Shown: positions 44,354 through 53,736 of the stretch, piece after piece
Layout: every line of letters starts with the position of its first letter
How positions within the stretch are numbered: position 1 is the first letter of the stretch
Origin: WTJH01 sp049889695
GTDB lineage: Bacteria > Bacteroidota > Bacteroidia > Flavobacteriales > Flavobacteriaceae
Length of the DNA stretch: 64,000 bases
Assembly: GCA_049889695.1 (NCBI GenBank)
Contig: JBMHCX010000009.1
Location: 1 to 64,000 of the forward strand
Reading direction: 5' to 3'
Translations under genes and position numbers: made by a program
Notes under the pieces: model-generated
Told to the model about the DNA's origin: nothing
The model's database searches: none
What the model saw: the letters and a program-made list of their open reading frames with translations, nothing else

Positions 44354-45739
44354 ATGACATTAATAAAATCGATCTCTGGCTTTCGAGGAACCATCGGAGG
44401 AACCCCTGAAGACAATTTAACGCCGATAGACGCCGTCCGATTTGCCGCGGCCTATGCAACTTTAGTCAAGGAGCAACATCCCGGTTCATGTGCAGTCGTC
44501 CTGGGAAGAGATGCGCGTTTGTCAGGCCCAATGCTCTATGAGTTAGTTGCGCAAACCCTAGTAGGAATGGGGGTAGACGTAATTGATCTAGGGCTGTCGA
44601 CCACCCCAACGGTCGAAATGGCTGTCGTTTTTGAAAAGGCACAAGGTGGGATTATCCTCACCGCTAGCCATAACCCTAAGCAATGGAATGCACTTAAGTT
44701 GCTGGATGCTTCAGGAGAATTTATTAGTGCTGAAAAGGGTAAAAACTTGCTCCGTCTAGTCGAGAAAGATGCTTATACCTTTGCTGAAGTCGATCATCTA
44801 GGCAGTCGTAGATGTTCCGAGCACGCTTTGGATCAACATATTGCCGCTATTTTGGCATTAGATTTGGTCGATGCCCCCGCAATAGCTGAACAGCAATTCA
44901 AGGTAGTGGTCGATGGGGTAAATTCCTCAGGAGGAATCGCCGTCCCTAAACTCTTAGAGGCCTTGGGTGTAGAAACCATTCCGCTTTATTGTGAGCCAAC
45001 AGGGCATTTTCCACACAACCCAGAGCCCTTAGCAGAGCACTTGGGGGATTTAAGAAATTTAGTAGTACAAGAAAAAGCTGATTTTGGCATTGTTGTAGAT
45101 CCCGATGTCGATCGTTTAGCTTTTGTCGATGAGCACGGAGAAATGTTTGGCGAAGAATATACCTTAGTGGCGTGTGCAGACTATGTACTCTCCCAAAAAC
45201 AAGGAAATACAGTGTCGAATTTATCTTCAACTAAAGCTTTAAGTGACATAACTCAAAATCATAATGGAGAATATTTTGCTTCTGCCGTAGGAGAGTTAAA
45301 TGTTGTGCAGCTGATGAAGGCCAAAAAGGCCGTCATTGGGGGAGAAGGGAACGGTGGAGTAATCCTCCCAGAATTGCATTACGGCCGTGATGCTCTGGTC
45401 GGCATTGCTCTTTTTCTGACCCATTTAACCAAACGACAACTAAAAGTTTCCGAGTTGCGTAATTCCTATCCCGATTACTTCATGGCTAAACTTAAAATTG
45501 ATTTAGCCGTCGGAATGGATGTCGATGGTCTTTTAGAGCGCATACGTTCGAAGTATGCCGATCAGCAGCCTTTGACGATCGATGGGGTGAAAATTCCTTT
45601 TGAAAATTCCTGGGTTCACCTGCGTAAATCCAATACAGAGCCCATAATACGGGTATATACGGAAGCTCCGACTGCCGACCAAGCGCAATCGCTTGCTGAA
45701 AGCTTTGTTCAGGAATTAAGAGAGTTAAGTAGTTCCTGA
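44354..45739 (+). CDS. glmM: Phosphoglucosamine mutase
   Basis: Interconverts glucosamine-6-phosphate and glucosamine-1-phosphate for UDP-GlcNAc synthesis. The 461-residue protein is an alpha-D-phosphohexomutase with the phosphoserine loop TASHNPKQWNALK near residue 103, the metal loop DPDVDRLAF near residue 250, the sugar loop GEGNGGVI near residue 333 and the phosphate-binding RKSNTEPIIRVYTEA near residue 427. Some Bacteroidota members of this family also act on other hexoses. The 3' end overlaps the convergent acyltransferase gene by 31 bp. Confidence 0.92.
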   Translation: MTLIKSISGFRGTIGGTPEDNLTPIDAVRFAAAYATLVKEQHPGSCAVVLGRDARLSGPMLYELVAQTLVGMGVDVIDLGLSTTPTVEMAVVFEKAQGGIILTASHNPKQWNALKLLDASGEFISAEKGKNLLRLVEKDAYTFAEVDHLGSRRCSEHALDQHIAAILALDLVDAPAIAEQQFKVVVDGVNSSGGIAVPKLLEALGVETIPLYCEPTGHFPHNPEPLAEHLGDLRNLVVQEKADFGIVVDPDVDRLAFVDEHGEMFGEEYTLVACADYVLSQKQGNTVSNLSSTKALSDITQNHNGEYFASAVGELNVVQLMKAKKAVIGGEGNGGVILPELHYGRDALVGIALFLTHLTKRQLKVSELRNSYPDYFMAKLKIDLAVGMDVDGLLERIRSKYADQQPLTIDGVKIPFENSWVHLRKSNTEPIIRVYTEAPTADQAQSLAESFVQELRELSSS

Positions 45740-46620
45740 GGGGCTTTATGTCGATGTTTAAATCGGTTGTGACTCCATAAATATTGAGTGGGGTCAGTTC
45801 TAATTTGCTCTTCCAACCAATGGATAAAAGTATCCGTAATTTCTTTGGGTGCTGTGCTGTTCGGATCGTCTGTCAATAAGCGAAAAGTTACCTGGTAATA
45901 CCCGCGCTTCACCCGTTGAATATCCGCAAATACAATCCCTAAATTGTACTTCTTCGACAGGTTTTCCGCCCCAGTAAAAACGGGAGCAGGAACGCCTAAG
46001 AAGGTGCGCCAATAGCTTTTTGGCCGTGGGCGGGGAGACTGGTCGCTGGCAAAACCATATACGCCATAGATTCCCTGATCAGCATGTTGCTGTAGCGTTC
46101 TTTTTACTTCATATCGAGAAATGAGATAAGCGTGATGTTTTTTTCGAATTCTTCTGACCAATCGATCGAAGTATTTGTTTTCTAAAGGCCTGTAGATTCC
46201 ATAGCCATCCGCTTTCATGTGGTATCCCAACGACATCATCCATTCCCAGCTGGAGTAGTGGCCACACATGATAATCGCTCCTCTGTTTTGCGCGTGGAAT
46301 TGCGCAAGTACTTCTATATTGTAAGGGATAAAGCGTTTACGTATGGCTTTTTCACTCATCCCCATCGTCTTAATCATTTCTAAAAACACATCGGTCATAT
46401 GGGTGTAGTATTCCCGAATAATAGCATCTACTTCTGCGGTAGTCTTTTCCGGAAACGCCAGTTCAATATTTTTTCGAATAACCTTGATGCGGTATTTTAT
46501 GATACGATAATTCAGAAGAGATATACCATCGGAAAGGGCGTAGAGCAATGGGAAAGGCAAACGCGATATTAGAAATAAGAAGGGGTAAATCGCTATAAAG
46601 ACTACTAATTGCAAGGGCAT
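45709..46620 (-). CDS. Lipid A biosynthesis-type acyltransferase (LpxL/LpxM family)
   Basis: A 303-residue membrane acyltransferase of the lysophospholipid acyltransferase superfamily, with one N-terminal hydrophobic helix. The catalytic H-x4-E motif reads HYSSWEW near residue 118, followed by the YRPLENKYFDRLV segment and SDQSPRPRPKSYW. It would acylate Kdo-lipid A or an ornithine-type lipid. The start at 46620 is supported by a -7 box (TATCTTTG) between it and the next upstream ATG, which would put the box inside the gene. It diverges from the rhomboid gene. Confidence 0.9.
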   Translation of the reverse strand: MPLQLVVFIAIYPFLFLISRLPFPLLYALSDGISLLNYRIIKYRIKVIRKNIELAFPEKTTAEVDAIIREYYTHMTDVFLEMIKTMGMSEKAIRKRFIPYNIEVLAQFHAQNRGAIIMCGHYSSWEWMMSLGYHMKADGYGIYRPLENKYFDRLVRRIRKKHHAYLISRYEVKRTLQQHADQGIYGVYGFASDQSPRPRPKSYWRTFLGVPAPVFTGAENLSKKYNLGIVFADIQRVKRGYYQVTFRLLTDDPNSTAPKEITDTFIHWLEEQIRTDPTQYLWSHNRFKHRHKAPQELLNSLNS

Positions 46621-46632
46621 TAAATTTAAATT

Positions 46633-46640
46633 CAAAGATA
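46633..46640 (-). promoter_or_regulatory. Candidate -7 box (TATCTTTG) of the acyltransferase gene
   Basis: Exact TAnnTTTG match on the minus strand, 12 nt upstream of the ATG at 46620. Confidence 0.5.
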
Positions 46641-46664
46641 GTATATTTACTTCCAAACCCGCTT

Positions 46665-47315
46665 ATGTATTCTATTCCACCTCCTGCACTTTTGCTGATT
46701 GCTTTAAATGTCATTCTGTCGTTTAGAGCGTTCAAGTCGCCTACTTTATTTAATCGGCTGAGTTTTCAAATTGGCCCTATTAAAAGAGGGGAGAGTTATC
46801 GCTTTTTGTCGGCAGGCTTTTTACATGTCGATCGGTCGCACTTACTGTTCAATATGTTTTCGTTCTACTTTTTTGCCGCTCCTGTTTTCTACGCTCTAGG
46901 CGGTTTTAAGTTTATATTGCTCTATCTGATCAGTTTATTGGGCGGGAATGCATTGGCCTATGTTTTTCATCGTAACAACGATTTTTACACGGCTGTAGGC
47001 GCCAGCGGAGCTGTTTCTGGAGTGGTGTTCTCCGCTATTTTACTCTATCCTGAAATGGAACTTGCCCTGATCTTTTTCCCTGTCCCTATGCCAGGTTATG
47101 TATTTGCACTAGGCTATTTAGCCTATACCCTCTATGGAATTTACACTCAGCGCGATGGTATCGGGCATACCGCTCATTTTGGAGGAGCTTTGACAGGAAT
47201 GATACTCTCAGCCCTTTGGCAGCCAAAGGTCGTCTTTCAACAACCTTTGGTGCTCGGTGCTGCTGTAATCGTTTGCTTGGGAATAGGCTGGATTATGGCG
47301 CGAAAAAATTACTGA
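46665..47315 (+). CDS. Rhomboid family intramembrane serine protease
   Basis: A 216-residue protein with six predicted transmembrane helices. Motifs are HVDRSHLLFNMFSFYFF near residue 54 (with the conserved HxxxN), the catalytic serine in GASGAVSGVV near residue 112 and the catalytic histidine in GHTAHFGGALTGM near residue 166, so it is an active-site-complete rhomboid. Substrates are unknown. It ends with a 7-bp overlap with the convergent TlpA-like gene. Confidence 0.93.
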   Translation: MYSIPPPALLLIALNVILSFRAFKSPTLFNRLSFQIGPIKRGESYRFLSAGFLHVDRSHLLFNMFSFYFFAAPVFYALGGFKFILLYLISLLGGNALAYVFHRNNDFYTAVGASGAVSGVVFSAILLYPEMELALIFFPVPMPGYVFALGYLAYTLYGIYTQRDGIGHTAHFGGALTGMILSALWQPKVVFQQPLVLGAAVIVCLGIGWIMARKNY

Positions 47316-48433
47316 AGTAATTCGCCAATTTTCTGATCCAGTGCCTCTCCACGAAGTCCTTTCGCAACTATTCGCCCTTCGGCGTCTAACACGAAGGAGG
47401 CAGGAATCGCACGTACATTATAGAGTTTAGCAATCGGATCTTGCCAATATTTTAAGTTGGAAACATGATTCCAGTCAAGACCATCGTCTGCTATTGCTTT
47501 TACCCAACTGGCTTTATCTTTATCGAGGGAAACAGCGACAATCTCTAAGCCCTGATCGTGGTATTTTTTATAGGTACGTACTAAATTGGGATTTTCAACG
47601 CGACAGGGACGACACCAAGAGGCCCAGAACTCTACAATCGTCACTTTGCCCATCTTGGATTTAAGGGAGAGCATGTCTCCAGCAGGAGTAGGACCACTAA
47701 ATTCTGGCGCAACACCACTGTCGACACCTACTGCTGGCTTGATATTATTGATTTTACTAGCGATGTTCTGTCCAGCTTTGCTGTTTTGTATGGCGGGCTC
47801 AAATGCAGCCAGATAGGTTTTGGCATCTTCAGCATTGACAATCTTACTATTGTAGAAGCGCTCCAGCAATAGAGCCGATAAGTATGATCCTGTCTTGTTT
47901 TTAAGGATACCCATTTCATAGTCACGAACTTGCGTCTGAATGTCGGTATATTGTTCTCTAAGATCTTCGACTAAAAGACTATCCTGACTTAGGGCGGCTT
48001 TTTGCATATCGGCTGAAATAGCATTTACCGTCTGCATAAATTCCATTGTTTCAACTCTGTATTCGGATAGATCTATGTTAGAAGGCGTTCCAACGACCTT
48101 AGAAACCCCTAAACTATCCTTGTAAAGCGTTGCCTCTAGGGTACCGGGTTCAAGAATAATAGGGTAATTGCCGTTCACCCCTTCAATCATTAAAAAGTTA
48201 ATGTCGATTTGCTCGACTTGACCGCTCAATTCAAAAGCGCCGTTTTTCACTTGTACGGAATCTAACCGCTGTGGCTGGTTGTTAGCATCAGCGACGACTC
48301 TGTAGACCCATTTTTCTTCACTTCCTTCAATTTCTCCTTTGATCGTGAAGGCGGAGCTATCTCCTGCACATTGGCTCAATAGAGTTAATAGAACAGTGGC
48401 AAGGGCGAATATGCTAGTTTTCTTAAGAAACAT
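47309..48433 (-). CDS. TlpA-like thioredoxin lipoprotein with DUF4369-type N-domain
   Basis: A 374-residue lipoprotein with lipobox LSQC (C22). Residues 30-130 form a DUF4369-like beta domain common before thioredoxin folds in Bacteroidota, followed by a helical linker. A TlpA/AhpC-type thioredoxin domain (about 235-374) has FWASWCRPCRVENPN with the CxxC pair near residues 273-276 and the cis-proline in AIPASFVLD. The protein is probably periplasmic-facing, acting in disulfide reduction or cytochrome maturation. A -7 box (TAACTTTG) lies 28 nt upstream. Confidence 0.93.
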   Translation of the reverse strand: MFLKKTSIFALATVLLTLLSQCAGDSSAFTIKGEIEGSEEKWVYRVVADANNQPQRLDSVQVKNGAFELSGQVEQIDINFLMIEGVNGNYPIILEPGTLEATLYKDSLGVSKVVGTPSNIDLSEYRVETMEFMQTVNAISADMQKAALSQDSLLVEDLREQYTDIQTQVRDYEMGILKNKTGSYLSALLLERFYNSKIVNAEDAKTYLAAFEPAIQNSKAGQNIASKINNIKPAVGVDSGVAPEFSGPTPAGDMLSLKSKMGKVTIVEFWASWCRPCRVENPNLVRTYKKYHDQGLEIVAVSLDKDKASWVKAIADDGLDWNHVSNLKYWQDPIAKLYNVRAIPASFVLDAEGRIVAKGLRGEALDQKIGELLQ

Positions 48434-48461
48434 GGTTGGTATATTGTTTAAAAAATTTCCT

Positions 48462-48469
48462 CAAAGTTA
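48462..48469 (-). promoter_or_regulatory. Candidate -7 box (TAACTTTG) of the TlpA-like gene
   Basis: Exact TAnnTTTG match on the minus strand, 28 nt upstream of the ATG at 48433. Confidence 0.45.
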
Positions 48470-48505
48470 AGGAATTAATGTGTGCGGAACGTAATTTAGC
48501 TCTAC

Positions 48506-51397
48506 GTGAAATCCGAACTACATAAGCAGGCATTAGCACAATTGGCGAAAGCATTAAGCGGTGAGTTGAAATGGGACAGTACCCATCAGATGCTCTACGC
48601 CACCGATGCTTCAGTCTACCGCATGCTTCCCACAGCAGTTGCCTATCCAAAAAAACCCACAGACATTCCAGTGCTCTTAGATTTTTGCCGTGCGCATCAG
48701 CTCGGCTTTATTGCGCGAACAGCCGGAACGTCTCTTGCCGGACAGTGTGTAGGAGAGGGGATTGTAGTCGATTTCTCCAAACATATGGGAGAAATACTCG
48801 ATTTTCAACCAGAAAAAAAACAGATTACCGTTCAGCCCGGGATCATCCGAGACGAACTCAACAAGTATCTGCGGCCCTATGGACTTTTCTTCGGTCCAAA
48901 TACATCCACCTCTAACCGCTGTATGATCGGCGGGATGGTGGGAAACAATTCGTCCGGGACCACCTCTATTCGCTATGGGGTTACCCGCGATAAAGTCCTT
49001 CAAATTCAAGGCTATTTAGCCGATGGTGAAGCAGTAACATTCGGTCCACAACCCGTTGCTAAGCACCCTCAAGAAGTGTATCTGCAACAACTGTTATCCG
49101 ATCAAGGCTTGCAAAAAGAAATTCGCCAGCAGTTTCCTGTGGCTAGTGTCCACCGGCGGAATAACGGCTACCCTTTGGATATCCTTTTGGACCAACAGAT
49201 CAATAGTAGTGATGCCTTTCAAGACATTAACCTAGCGCCTTTCCTCTGCGGAACCGAGGGAACACTAATGGTAAGCACCGCCATTACCCTCCAGCTAGAT
49301 GATCTTCCGCCCAATCATCAGCGATTGGTCGCTGCCCACTTTCATTCCGTTACTGCGGCTTTAGAAGCGGTGGAAGTCGCTATGAAGCACAGCCTATACA
49401 CCTGCGAGCTCATGGATAAAATCATCCTGGATTGCACCAAAAACAATCGGGAGCAAATGGAAAACCGCTCTTTTGTGGAAGGTGACCCCGGAGCTTTGTT
49501 GCTTTTGGAAGTTCGAGAGGGCAGTTCTGCTGAAGCAGATCGCTGTGTGAACAAGCTGTTGGAGCAGCTACAAGAGCAAACCCAGGCCTATGCTTCCCCA
49601 GTGTTGCAGGATGCCGCTTGTCAGAAAGCTTTCGACTTAAGAAATGCGGGGTTGGGACTACTGGGTAATATTATTGGTGATGACAAGGCCGTTGCCTGTA
49701 TTGAAGATACGGCAGTACCGCTCGATCAATTATCCAACTACATTGCCGATTTTGAAAAACTGATGCAATCCTATGGTCAAGATGTGGTCTATTATGCACA
49801 TGCAGGAGCAGGGGAGTTACACTTACGGCCAATCTTAAACTTAAAAAAGAAAAAAGACGTAGCCGACTTTAAAGCCATTACTTTCGACGTTGCTCGCCTG
49901 GTAAAGTCCTATGGTGGTGCTATGAGCGGGGAGCACGGCGATGGTATCGTCCGTTCAGGAACTCTGCCGGTGGTGTTGGGTGAACGTCTGATAGAGGTCT
50001 TCCAGCAGATCAAGGACAGTTTCGATCCTCAGGGGCTTCTAAACCCTGGGAAAATAGTCCATCCCTATCCAATGGACGAGCAGTTGCGCTATACTCCCGA
50101 TCGGGATGAACCTCATATCTCCACCTTTATGGATTTCTCTCAAGACGGAGGCCTATTGCGGGCTGCTGAGAAATGCAATGGGTCTGGCGACTGCCGAAAA
50201 ACAACTGAAGTTGGAGTGCTTTGCCCAAGTTATCGGGCCACACGCAATGAAATAGATTCTACACGGGGACGTGCCAATACTCTAAGAGAAGTGCTCACCC
50301 ATCGGGAAAAACCTTTTGATGCGCCTGAGCTAAAAGCTGCAATGGACCTCTGTATCAGCTGTAAGGCCTGTGCAAGTGAGTGCCCCAGCAGCGTCGATGT
50401 CGCTGCTTTTAAAGCGGAATACCTACATCAGCAAAGCGAAAGTAGGCCTCTAAGCGACTATGTGTTCGGCTACGCGGGGAAAATAAATGCGCTTAACGCT
50501 AAGTTTCCGGGGTTTTTTAATGGCATCACCCAGTCCAAGATTCTTGGAAATTTGATCAAAAACATGCTCGGTGTCTCTCCTCATAGGTCTATACCAAAGA
50601 TTGAATCCGCAATATATAAACAATTAAAAATCAACAATAAAAGAGATGTTGATTTATATTTATTTTTGGATGAATTCAGCAATCACCAAGAAACCCATAT
50701 CGCATTAAAAGCAGTCGAATTATTGGAAAATCTTGGCTTTGCTGTGGGGATTTTACCCCCGACGGAAAGCGGACGAACCTATATATCGAAGGGTTTTTTA
50801 AAGCAAGCACAGCAGTGCGCCCGAAAAAACATCGATCTGTATAAAGATATAGTGCATGCAGACTGCCCACTTGTTGGAATAGAGCCTTCCGCAATTTTAA
50901 CGTTTAAAGATGAATATTTGAAATTGACGGATCATGATCCAGCAGCAAAAAAATTGGCACAACATTGTATGACCATCGAGAGCTTTTTGTGGCAAATGCA
51001 TCAGCGAGGACGGATCAAAACAGAGGATTTTTCCGCTGAAAAACGCCAGATAAAGGTACATACCCACTGCTACCAAAAAGCCCTGGGGAAAAGTGCTGAA
51101 ACGGTACAGCTTTTGTCGATTCCAAAAAATTACACCGTGTCCCTTATCGCTGCAGGATGCTGCGGCATGGCCGGTTCTTTTGGCTATGAAAAGAAGCATT
51201 ACGCTGTAAGCCAAGCCATTGGAGACGATCGATTATTTCCGGCATTGCGCAAAGCTCCAACAGATGTTGTGGTCGCTGCCAATGGCACAAGCTGTCGGCA
51301 CCAGATTCATGAAGGCGTTGGAAAAGCCGCTAAACACCCGGTGGAAATCCTTTGGGAAGCAAGAGATATAAACACAAAAGGAATTCCCCTATCTTAG
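48506..51397 (+). CDS. FAD-linked oxidase / Fe-S oxidoreductase fusion (glycolate oxidase or D-lactate dehydrogenase type)
   Basis: A 963-residue flavo-iron-sulfur protein. Residues 1-530 are a VAO/PCMH-type FAD-linked oxidase (GTSLAGQCVGEG, GGMVGNNSSGTTSIRYG, and the C-terminal HAGAGELHLRP and GGAMSGEHGDGIVR). Residues 550-660 carry two 4Fe-4S sets (CNGSGDCRK...CPSY and CISCKACASECPSS). The C-terminal part has CCG-domain cysteines (AAGCCGMAGSFGYE). This matches GlcDEF/Dld-like enzymes oxidising D-2-hydroxyacids and passing electrons to quinone or ferredoxin. The exact substrate is not readable. The start is GTG. aroC follows 12 bp later. Confidence 0.92.
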   Translation: MKSELHKQALAQLAKALSGELKWDSTHQMLYATDASVYRMLPTAVAYPKKPTDIPVLLDFCRAHQLGFIARTAGTSLAGQCVGEGIVVDFSKHMGEILDFQPEKKQITVQPGIIRDELNKYLRPYGLFFGPNTSTSNRCMIGGMVGNNSSGTTSIRYGVTRDKVLQIQGYLADGEAVTFGPQPVAKHPQEVYLQQLLSDQGLQKEIRQQFPVASVHRRNNGYPLDILLDQQINSSDAFQDINLAPFLCGTEGTLMVSTAITLQLDDLPPNHQRLVAAHFHSVTAALEAVEVAMKHSLYTCELMDKIILDCTKNNREQMENRSFVEGDPGALLLLEVREGSSAEADRCVNKLLEQLQEQTQAYASPVLQDAACQKAFDLRNAGLGLLGNIIGDDKAVACIEDTAVPLDQLSNYIADFEKLMQSYGQDVVYYAHAGAGELHLRPILNLKKKKDVADFKAITFDVARLVKSYGGAMSGEHGDGIVRSGTLPVVLGERLIEVFQQIKDSFDPQGLLNPGKIVHPYPMDEQLRYTPDRDEPHISTFMDFSQDGGLLRAAEKCNGSGDCRKTTEVGVLCPSYRATRNEIDSTRGRANTLREVLTHREKPFDAPELKAAMDLCISCKACASECPSSVDVAAFKAEYLHQQSESRPLSDYVFGYAGKINALNAKFPGFFNGITQSKILGNLIKNMLGVSPHRSIPKIESAIYKQLKINNKRDVDLYLFLDEFSNHQETHIALKAVELLENLGFAVGILPPTESGRTYISKGFLKQAQQCARKNIDLYKDIVHADCPLVGIEPSAILTFKDEYLKLTDHDPAAKKLAQHCMTIESFLWQMHQRGRIKTEDFSAEKRQIKVHTHCYQKALGKSAETVQLLSIPKNYTVSLIAAGCCGMAGSFGYEKKHYAVSQAIGDDRLFPALRKAPTDVVVAANGTSCRHQIHEGVGKAAKHPVEILWEARDINTKGIPLS

Positions 51398-51409
51398 CAT
51401 TTTAGAATT

Positions 51410-52471
51410 ATGGCAGGAAACAGTTTCGGAACCCTATTTCGTTTAATCACATTTGGCGAATCGCATGGCCCCGCTCTTGGAGGAGTCATCGACGGTTGCC
51501 CTCCAGGGATCACCCTTGACTTAGAGGCTATTCAAACAGAACTCAATCGACGAAAGCCAGGACAATCGTCCATCGTTACACAGCGAAAGGAACCCGATAC
51601 GGTAGAGTTCTATTCCGGTATTTTTGAAGGCATCACTACGGGTACACCTTTGGGATTCCTCATTCACAATACCAACCAAAAGTCGAAAGACTACTCCCAT
51701 ATTAAAGACCAATACCGACCCTCCCATGCCGATTATGTCTATGAAAAGAAATACGGCCTGCGCGATTATAGAGGTGGAGGGCGTAGTTCTGCCCGCGAAA
51801 CCGCCAGTAGAGTAGTGGCTGGCGCAGTGGCAAAGCAGTTCCTGAAAGACATTGACATCCGTGCCTTTGTCTCGGCAGTAGGTCCCCATCAGTTGGAAAA
51901 GCCTGTAGATACATTGGATTTTTCCTTTATTGAGCAAAATCCTGTTCGAACACCAGACCCTGAGTTTGCCGAGCAGATGGAAACATACATTAAACAAATA
52001 CGCAAAGCAGGCGATACGGTTGGAGGATTAGTCCAATGTGTCATTCGCAATGTCCCTGTGGGCTTAGGAGAGCCCGTATTTGACAAACTTCATGCAGAGC
52101 TAGGGAAAGCGATGTTGTCGATCAATGCTGTTAAAGGCTTTGAGTATGGCAGTGGTTTTGCCGGCGCTCAAAAAAAAGGGAGCGAGCACAATGATTTGTT
52201 TAACGCCGATGGCACCACTAAAACCAACCATTCCGGTGGGATTCAAGGGGGGATTTCCAACGGTATGGATATCGATTTTAAGGTGGCTTTTAAACCTGTG
52301 GCCACCATTATGCAAGATCAGCCCACCATCAACAAAGCCGGAGAGGCCGTTGTGATGGAAGGGAAAGGACGTCACGATCCTTGTGTTGTTCCAAGAGGCG
52401 TCCCCATCGTAGAAGCTATGGCCGCTTTGGTATTGGCAGATTTTGTCCTGTTGAATAAAACATATCAGTAA
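51410..52471 (+). CDS. aroC: Chorismate synthase
   Basis: Last shikimate pathway enzyme, turning EPSP into chorismate with reduced FMN. The 353-residue protein shows all family signatures: GESHGPALGGVIDGCPPG near residue 17, the YRPSHADYVYEKKYG segment near residue 100, RGGGRSSARETA near residue 122 and RHDPCVVPRGVPIVEAM near residue 323. It begins 12 bp after the FAD oxidoreductase and shares one base with the symporter start (TAATG). Confidence 0.97.
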   Translation: MAGNSFGTLFRLITFGESHGPALGGVIDGCPPGITLDLEAIQTELNRRKPGQSSIVTQRKEPDTVEFYSGIFEGITTGTPLGFLIHNTNQKSKDYSHIKDQYRPSHADYVYEKKYGLRDYRGGGRSSARETASRVVAGAVAKQFLKDIDIRAFVSAVGPHQLEKPVDTLDFSFIEQNPVRTPDPEFAEQMETYIKQIRKAGDTVGGLVQCVIRNVPVGLGEPVFDKLHAELGKAMLSINAVKGFEYGSGFAGAQKKGSEHNDLFNADGTTKTNHSGGIQGGISNGMDIDFKVAFKPVATIMQDQPTINKAGEAVVMEGKGRHDPCVVPRGVPIVEAMAALVLADFVLLNKTYQ

Positions 52472-53736
52472 TGAAAAAACTAGCTCTCCACTGGAAAATT
52501 TTAATCGGAATGTTATTGGGTGGTCTTTTTGGTGCCCTGATGGCGCAAATTCCTCAAGGGAGTATGTTGGTCAGCCACTGGATTAAACCCTTTGGTACTA
52601 TTTTTATCAATGCCCTTAAGCTGATTGCGATGCCACTGATTTTGGCTTCACTCATCAAGGGGGTATCGGATTTAAAAGATCTTTCCAGTCTATCAGCCAT
52701 GGGGGGAAGAACCATAGGCATCTATATCTGTACGACCGTTTTAGCGGTTAGTCTGGGACTCGTTTTGGTGAATCTGATACGCCCAGGCGACAGTATACAG
52801 GAATCTACCCGTGAAGAATTGGTTTTGGCCTATAAGGCTGGAGCAGACGCAAAAAGGGCTGCAGCGCAAGAACAAATGGAAGCTGGACCTTTGCAACCTC
52901 TGGTAGATCTAGTCCCTTCCAATATATTCCTAGCCACGACGAACAACCGCAACATGCTACAGGTGATCTTCTTTGCTATCTTTTTTGGTATCGGAATGAT
53001 TCTTATTCCGACCGACAAGGCCAAGCCGCTTAAGGACTTTTTTGATGGCTTTAATGAGGTGATCCTTAAGATGATCGATCTGATTATGTTGGCAGCTCCC
53101 TATGGTGTTTTTGCTCTTTTGGCAGCCCTAGTGGTGGAGTCTCCTAGTTTAGATCTCTTTCAGGCGCTTGGTATGTATGCTCTGACCGTTGTCCTTGGTT
53201 TGATATTGCTCATTATTAGCTATAGTATATTTGTTAGAACCTATACAGGCATTTCTCCTAAAGCCTTTATCCAGGCCATTAGTCCAGCTCAGTTGTTGGC
53301 TTTTTCGACTAGTTCGAGTGCGGCCACCCTGCCAGTGACTATGGAAAAAGTAGAGGAGGAGCTCGGGGTCGATGAAGAAGTCGCCAGTTTTGTGTTGCCG
53401 GTAGGAGCAACCATCAATATGGATGGTACAAGTATCTATCAGGCCATCGCCGCAGTATTTATAGCGCAGGCTTTCGGTATCGATTTAAGTCTTAGTGCTC
53501 AGCTTGGGATTATCCTTACAGCTACCTTAGCTTCCATTGGGGCAGCAGCAGTTCCCGGAGCAGGAATGGTCATGTTGGTAATCGTTTTGGGGCAAGCAGG
53601 GATTCCAGAAGCAGGTTTGGCTTTGATTTTTGCTATCGACAGACCGCTGGACATGTGCCGGACAGTGGCCAATATTACGGGCGATTCGGCCGTGTCAGCT
53701 GTCGTTGCAAAGTCTCTAAATCGCTTGAACTATTAA
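52471..53736 (+). CDS. Dicarboxylate/amino acid:cation symporter (DAACS family)
   Basis: A 421-residue secondary transporter (GltP/DctA type) importing glutamate, aspartate or C4-dicarboxylates with Na+ or H+. It has about eight transmembrane helices, the HP1 serine-rich loop STSSSAATLP near residue 283, the helix-7 NMDGTS motif (GATINMDGTSIY) near residue 315 and HP2 ASIGAAAVPGAGM near residue 355. The arginine in FAIDRPLDMCRTVANITGD (near 400) fits acidic substrates. It is coupled to aroC by one base. Its stop lies in a TTAA shared with the convergent gene. Confidence 0.94.
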   Translation: MKKLALHWKILIGMLLGGLFGALMAQIPQGSMLVSHWIKPFGTIFINALKLIAMPLILASLIKGVSDLKDLSSLSAMGGRTIGIYICTTVLAVSLGLVLVNLIRPGDSIQESTREELVLAYKAGADAKRAAAQEQMEAGPLQPLVDLVPSNIFLATTNNRNMLQVIFFAIFFGIGMILIPTDKAKPLKDFFDGFNEVILKMIDLIMLAAPYGVFALLAALVVESPSLDLFQALGMYALTVVLGLILLIISYSIFVRTYTGISPKAFIQAISPAQLLAFSTSSSAATLPVTMEKVEEELGVDEEVASFVLPVGATINMDGTSIYQAIAAVFIAQAFGIDLSLSAQLGIILTATLASIGAAAVPGAGMVMLVIVLGQAGIPEAGLALIFAIDRPLDMCRTVANITGDSAVSAVVAKSLNRLNY

